Shown: positions 7,324 to 9,453 of the stretch, one piece after another
How the letters are laid out: each line of letters opens with the position of its first letter
Position numbering within the stretch: position 1 is the stretch's first letter
Source of the DNA: an uncultured Lachnospiraceae bacterium
GTDB taxonomy: Bacteria > Bacillota > Clostridia > Lachnospirales > Lachnospiraceae
Reading direction: 5' to 3'
DNA length: 9,453 nt
NCBI GenBank assembly: GCA_900553305.1
Contig: USDI01000075.1
Coordinates: 1 to 9,453, forward strand
The notes under the pieces: model-generated
Database searches by the model: none
Told to the model about the DNA's origin: nothing
What the model saw: the letters and a program-made list of their open reading frames with translations, nothing else
Made by a program: the position numbers and the translations under genes

Positions 7324-7352
7324 TGTCCGTGGGAGCTTGCTCACAAAGGACA
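7324..7352 (+). promoter_or_regulatory. Hairpin between addB and addA, just before the addA ribosome binding site
   Basis: TGTCC at 7324-7328 pairs with GGACA at 7348-7352, and inside them TG (7330-7331) with CA (7344-7345) and GAG (7333-7335) with CTC (7340-7342), with small internal mismatches and a CTTG loop. It ends eight bases before AAGGAGG of addA. It has no T run, so transcription should continue; it could set the AddA to AddB ratio through mRNA stability or translation. The role is inference. Confidence 0.4.
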
Positions 7353-7360
7353 GGTATAAG

Positions 7361-7367
7361 AAGGAGG
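7361..7367 (+). promoter_or_regulatory. addA: Ribosome binding site that supports the GTG start of addA
   Basis: AAGGAGG lies seven bases before GTG at 7375. This GTG puts the conserved TKEQQQVI motif at residues 6-13, as expected for AddA. Confidence 0.85.
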
Positions 7368-7374
7368 AAGCGGC

Positions 7375-9453
7375 GTGGGAGTAACCTTTACGAAGGAGCA
7401 GCAACAGGTCATAGATACTAGAAACCGGAATCTCTTAGTTTCGGCAGCAGCCGGTTCCGGTAAAACTGCGGTACTTGTCGAGCGGATCATTCAGATGATT
7501 CTGAATAAAGAGCACCCGGTGGATATTGACCGCTTACTGGTAGTGACCTTCACGAATGCGGCGGCAGCAGAGATGCGCGAGCGTATCCGGCAGGCGATTG
7601 ACCGGGAGCTTGCGGTGGATCCGTTTAACGAGCATTTGCAGAAGCAGGCAGCGTTATTACATAAGGCACAGATTACCACAATCGACAGCTTCTGCCTTTT
7701 TGTCATCCGCAATCACTTCCATGAGATCGGACTGGATCCCGGATTCCGTGTGGCTGATGAGGGAGAATTGAAGCTGTTGCAGCAGGATACCTTAAATGAA
7801 CTGCTTGAGCAGGAATATGATGCGGCAGATCCGAAGTTTCTGCAGTGTGTGGAATATTTTACGGGGGGAAGCAACGACCGGCTCCTCATGCAATATATCG
7901 AAAAGTTATATGACTTCGCAGAGAGCTATCCCTGGCCGGAGGACTGGCTTCTTGGCTGCATGGAGGATTATAAAATTGCGGATGTAGGGGAGCTGAACGG
8001 GACGCAGTGGTGCAGGTATCTTACCTCCCATGTGCGCTTTATGCTGGAGGAGCTGGCAGGAAAACTCCGGCAGGCGTGCAGGCTGTCAGAGCGTCCGGCA
8101 GGTCCTTATATGTATGGGGAACTTCTGGAAAAAGAAGCGGAGATGTTAGAGCAGGCCTCGAAGAAAGAGACCTATCAGGAACAGTATGAGGTCATGGAGA
8201 AGATCACCTTCGGGCGCCTTCCTTCGAAAAAGGATGACTCCGTGGATCCGGCTTTGCGTACCATGGCTCAGCAGCTTCGCAATGAGGTGAAAAAGCAGAT
8301 CGAGAAACTGAAAGGGGATTTTTTGTTACGATCTCCCGAACAGGCGCTTGCACAGATGCAGAGAGCCTGTCCGATGGTGGAAGAGCTTGTTTCTCTGGTA
8401 TTGACTTATGAACGAATGCTTACGCAGAAAAAGCGTGAGGCCAATATCATCGATTTTGGCGATATGGAACATCTGACGTTGCAGATTCTACTTACCAAAG
8501 AAGACGGAGAAATTGTTCCGACCAAGGCGGCAAAGGAGTACCGGGAGTGCTTTGACGAGATCCTGATTGATGAATACCAGGACAGTAATCTGGTGCAGGA
8601 ATACCTTCTGACGGCGGTTTCCGGAGAACAGGACGGACGCAATAACCGCTTCATGGTAGGAGATGTCAAGCAGAGTATTTATAAGTTCCGTCTGGCAAGA
8701 CCGGAGCTTTTCATGGAAAAGTACCATACCTATACGAAGGAAGAATCGGATTGCCAGCGGATCGACCTGCATAAGAATTTCCGGAGCCGCAGAGAGGTTT
8801 TGGAGGGAGTCAATACGCTGTTTCAGAAGATTATGGGGAAGGAGCTTGGCGGGATTGTCTATGATGAGGATGCTGCCCTTTATGAGGGGGCTTCCTATCC
8901 GGAAAATAACGGGAACGAGACGGAATACCTGCTTTTTACGCAGGAGGAAGAAAGCGGCGAGTCGGTGCGCAGCTTTGAAGCGAGAGCGATTGCTGCCAAA
9001 ATCCGTGCACTGTACCAGAATTTTCAGGTGACGGATAAGGAGACCGGGGCGCTGCGGCCGGTACAGTACCGGGATATGGTGATTCTGCTCCGGACGAATT
9101 CCGGCTGGGCAGAGGAGTTCAAGGAGACGCTGCAAAAGGAGGGGATCCCTGCCTATGTCAGCCTCCGTACCGGGTATTTCGAGGCTTCAGAGATCCGGGA
9201 GCTTTTGCAGTTCCTGCATGTGATTGATAATCCGAGACAGGATATTCCCTTGTACGGGACGCTGAAATCTTACTTTGGAGGCTTTGGCGAGGAGGAGATT
9301 GCGAGAATCCGGGCCGGTGTGACGGACAAGAAGATCGAAGGGAAAGCTTCAGAAGATAAGGACAAAGTAGCAGAAAATACTTCAGAAGAGAATACCGTAG
9401 TGGGGAATGATTCAGCAGAAGCGGCAGTGGCAGCCGGCAAAATACCCGGTTGT
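7375..9453 (+). CDS. addA: ATP-dependent helicase/nuclease subunit A (AddA), N-terminal 693 residues (3' end outside window)
   Basis: I translated the frame from GTG 7375 to the window end: 693 codons without a stop, a little over half of a normal AddA (about 1200 residues). It has the superfamily 1A helicase motifs in order: Q motif TKEQQQVI at 6-13, Walker A SAAAGSGKT at 23-31, motif Ia VVTFTNAAAAEMRERI at 56-71, TTIDSFC around 101-107, Walker B LIDEYQD at 397-403, motif III VGDVKQSIYKFR at 428-439, motif IV LHKNFRSR at 465-472, and YRDMVILLRT at 565-574. AddA is the active 3'-5' helicase and carries the second nuclease in its C terminus, which is not visible here. A low-complexity insertion rich in Glu, Ser, Thr, Lys and Ala begins near residue 649. 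Order addB-addA is the usual one in Bacillota, and the 111-base gap fits one operon. No LexA-type box is seen before either gene. Confidence 0.97.
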   Translation, partial: MGVTFTKEQQQVIDTRNRNLLVSAAAGSGKTAVLVERIIQMILNKEHPVDIDRLLVVTFTNAAAAEMRERIRQAIDRELAVDPFNEHLQKQAALLHKAQITTIDSFCLFVIRNHFHEIGLDPGFRVADEGELKLLQQDTLNELLEQEYDAADPKFLQCVEYFTGGSNDRLLMQYIEKLYDFAESYPWPEDWLLGCMEDYKIADVGELNGTQWCRYLTSHVRFMLEELAGKLRQACRLSERPAGPYMYGELLEKEAEMLEQASKKETYQEQYEVMEKITFGRLPSKKDDSVDPALRTMAQQLRNEVKKQIEKLKGDFLLRSPEQALAQMQRACPMVEELVSLVLTYERMLTQKKREANIIDFGDMEHLTLQILLTKEDGEIVPTKAAKEYRECFDEILIDEYQDSNLVQEYLLTAVSGEQDGRNNRFMVGDVKQSIYKFRLARPELFMEKYHTYTKEESDCQRIDLHKNFRSRREVLEGVNTLFQKIMGKELGGIVYDEDAALYEGASYPENNGNETEYLLFTQEEESGESVRSFEARAIAAKIRALYQNFQVTDKETGALRPVQYRDMVILLRTNSGWAEEFKETLQKEGIPAYVSLRTGYFEASEIRELLQFLHVIDNPRQDIPLYGTLKSYFGGFGEEEIARIRAGVTDKKIEGKASEDKDKVAENTSEENTVVGNDSAEAAVAAGKIPGC
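9325..9441 (+). repeat. Repeat-built low-complexity insertion within addA
   Basis: Codons for residues about 651-689 encode a hydrophilic stretch rich in Glu, Ser, Lys, Asp and Ala, unlike the compact helicase fold around it. CTTCAGAAGA occurs at 9347-9356 and again at 9380-9389, exactly 33 bases apart, and the related TTCAGCAGAA follows at 9411-9420, 30 bases after the second copy's TTCAG. Multiples of three keep the frame, as expected for in-frame slippage or duplication. Confidence 0.5.

Noticed and set aside
8488..9135. Open reading frame of 215 codons on the - strand
   Set aside because: It is the shadow of addA, which carries helicase motifs through the same bases; no ribosome binding site or recognisable domain was seen.
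3838..9453. Helicase-nuclease pair read as a new anti-phage system
   Set aside because: The order, lengths, iron-sulfur cysteines and motif set are those of the standard AddAB recombination complex; no other defence gene or mobile element is nearby.
1..9453. tRNA, rRNA, CRISPR array, insertion sequence or attachment site
   Set aside because: No tRNA-like arms with a T loop, no regular repeat-spacer pattern, no transposase or integrase reading frame and no long terminal inverted repeats were seen.

Overview
The window looks like chromosomal DNA of a spore-forming, low-to-medium-GC Bacillota, most likely a gut-type member of Clostridia such as a Lachnospiraceae. The reasons are a SpoVAE spore protein, an AddAB (not RecBCD) recombination nuclease, strong AGGAGG-type ribosome binding sites and the general style of the proteins. 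The family assignment is an inference from protein style, not from a marker gene. Every gene I can support lies on the + strand. No gap between genes is longer than about 210 bases.

Layout: 2-358 is the C-terminal part of an EamA/DMT-type transporter cut by the window edge. 359-565 is a structured spacer with stacked hairpins; it happens to be open in frame with the next gene. 566-916 is spoVAE, a small membrane protein of the spore dipicolinic-acid channel, here without spoVAC or spoVAD beside it. 917-1002 holds a likely housekeeping promoter overlaid with dyad and tandem repeats. 1003-2850 is a long-form Xaa-Pro aminopeptidase with all metal ligands in place. 2851-2928 carries a perfect 21-nt palindrome. 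2929-3738 is a NagD-like HAD-IIA phosphatase. 3739-3837 is a short spacer with a weak hairpin. 3838-7263 is addB, complete. 7264-7374 is a spacer with a hairpin just before the addA ribosome binding site. From 7375 to the window end runs addA, starting at GTG and incomplete at the 3' end (693 codons visible, no stop).

How they work together: addB and addA encode the two subunits of the AddAB helicase-nuclease, which resects double-strand breaks to start RecA-dependent repair. Both have intact signature motifs. The aminopeptidase and the HAD phosphatase are ordinary cytosolic metabolic enzymes, and the transporter tail and spoVAE are unrelated to them. The gene string looks like housekeeping chromosome, not a mobile island.

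I did not find a convincing undescribed system. The points that deserve a second look are the structured spacer and misleading in-frame extension before spoVAE, the isolation of spoVAE from its usual partners, the repeat-dressed promoter before the aminopeptidase gene, the palindrome that shares a motif with the spoVAE spacer, and a low-complexity, repeat-built insertion inside the helicase region of AddA at the end of the window.
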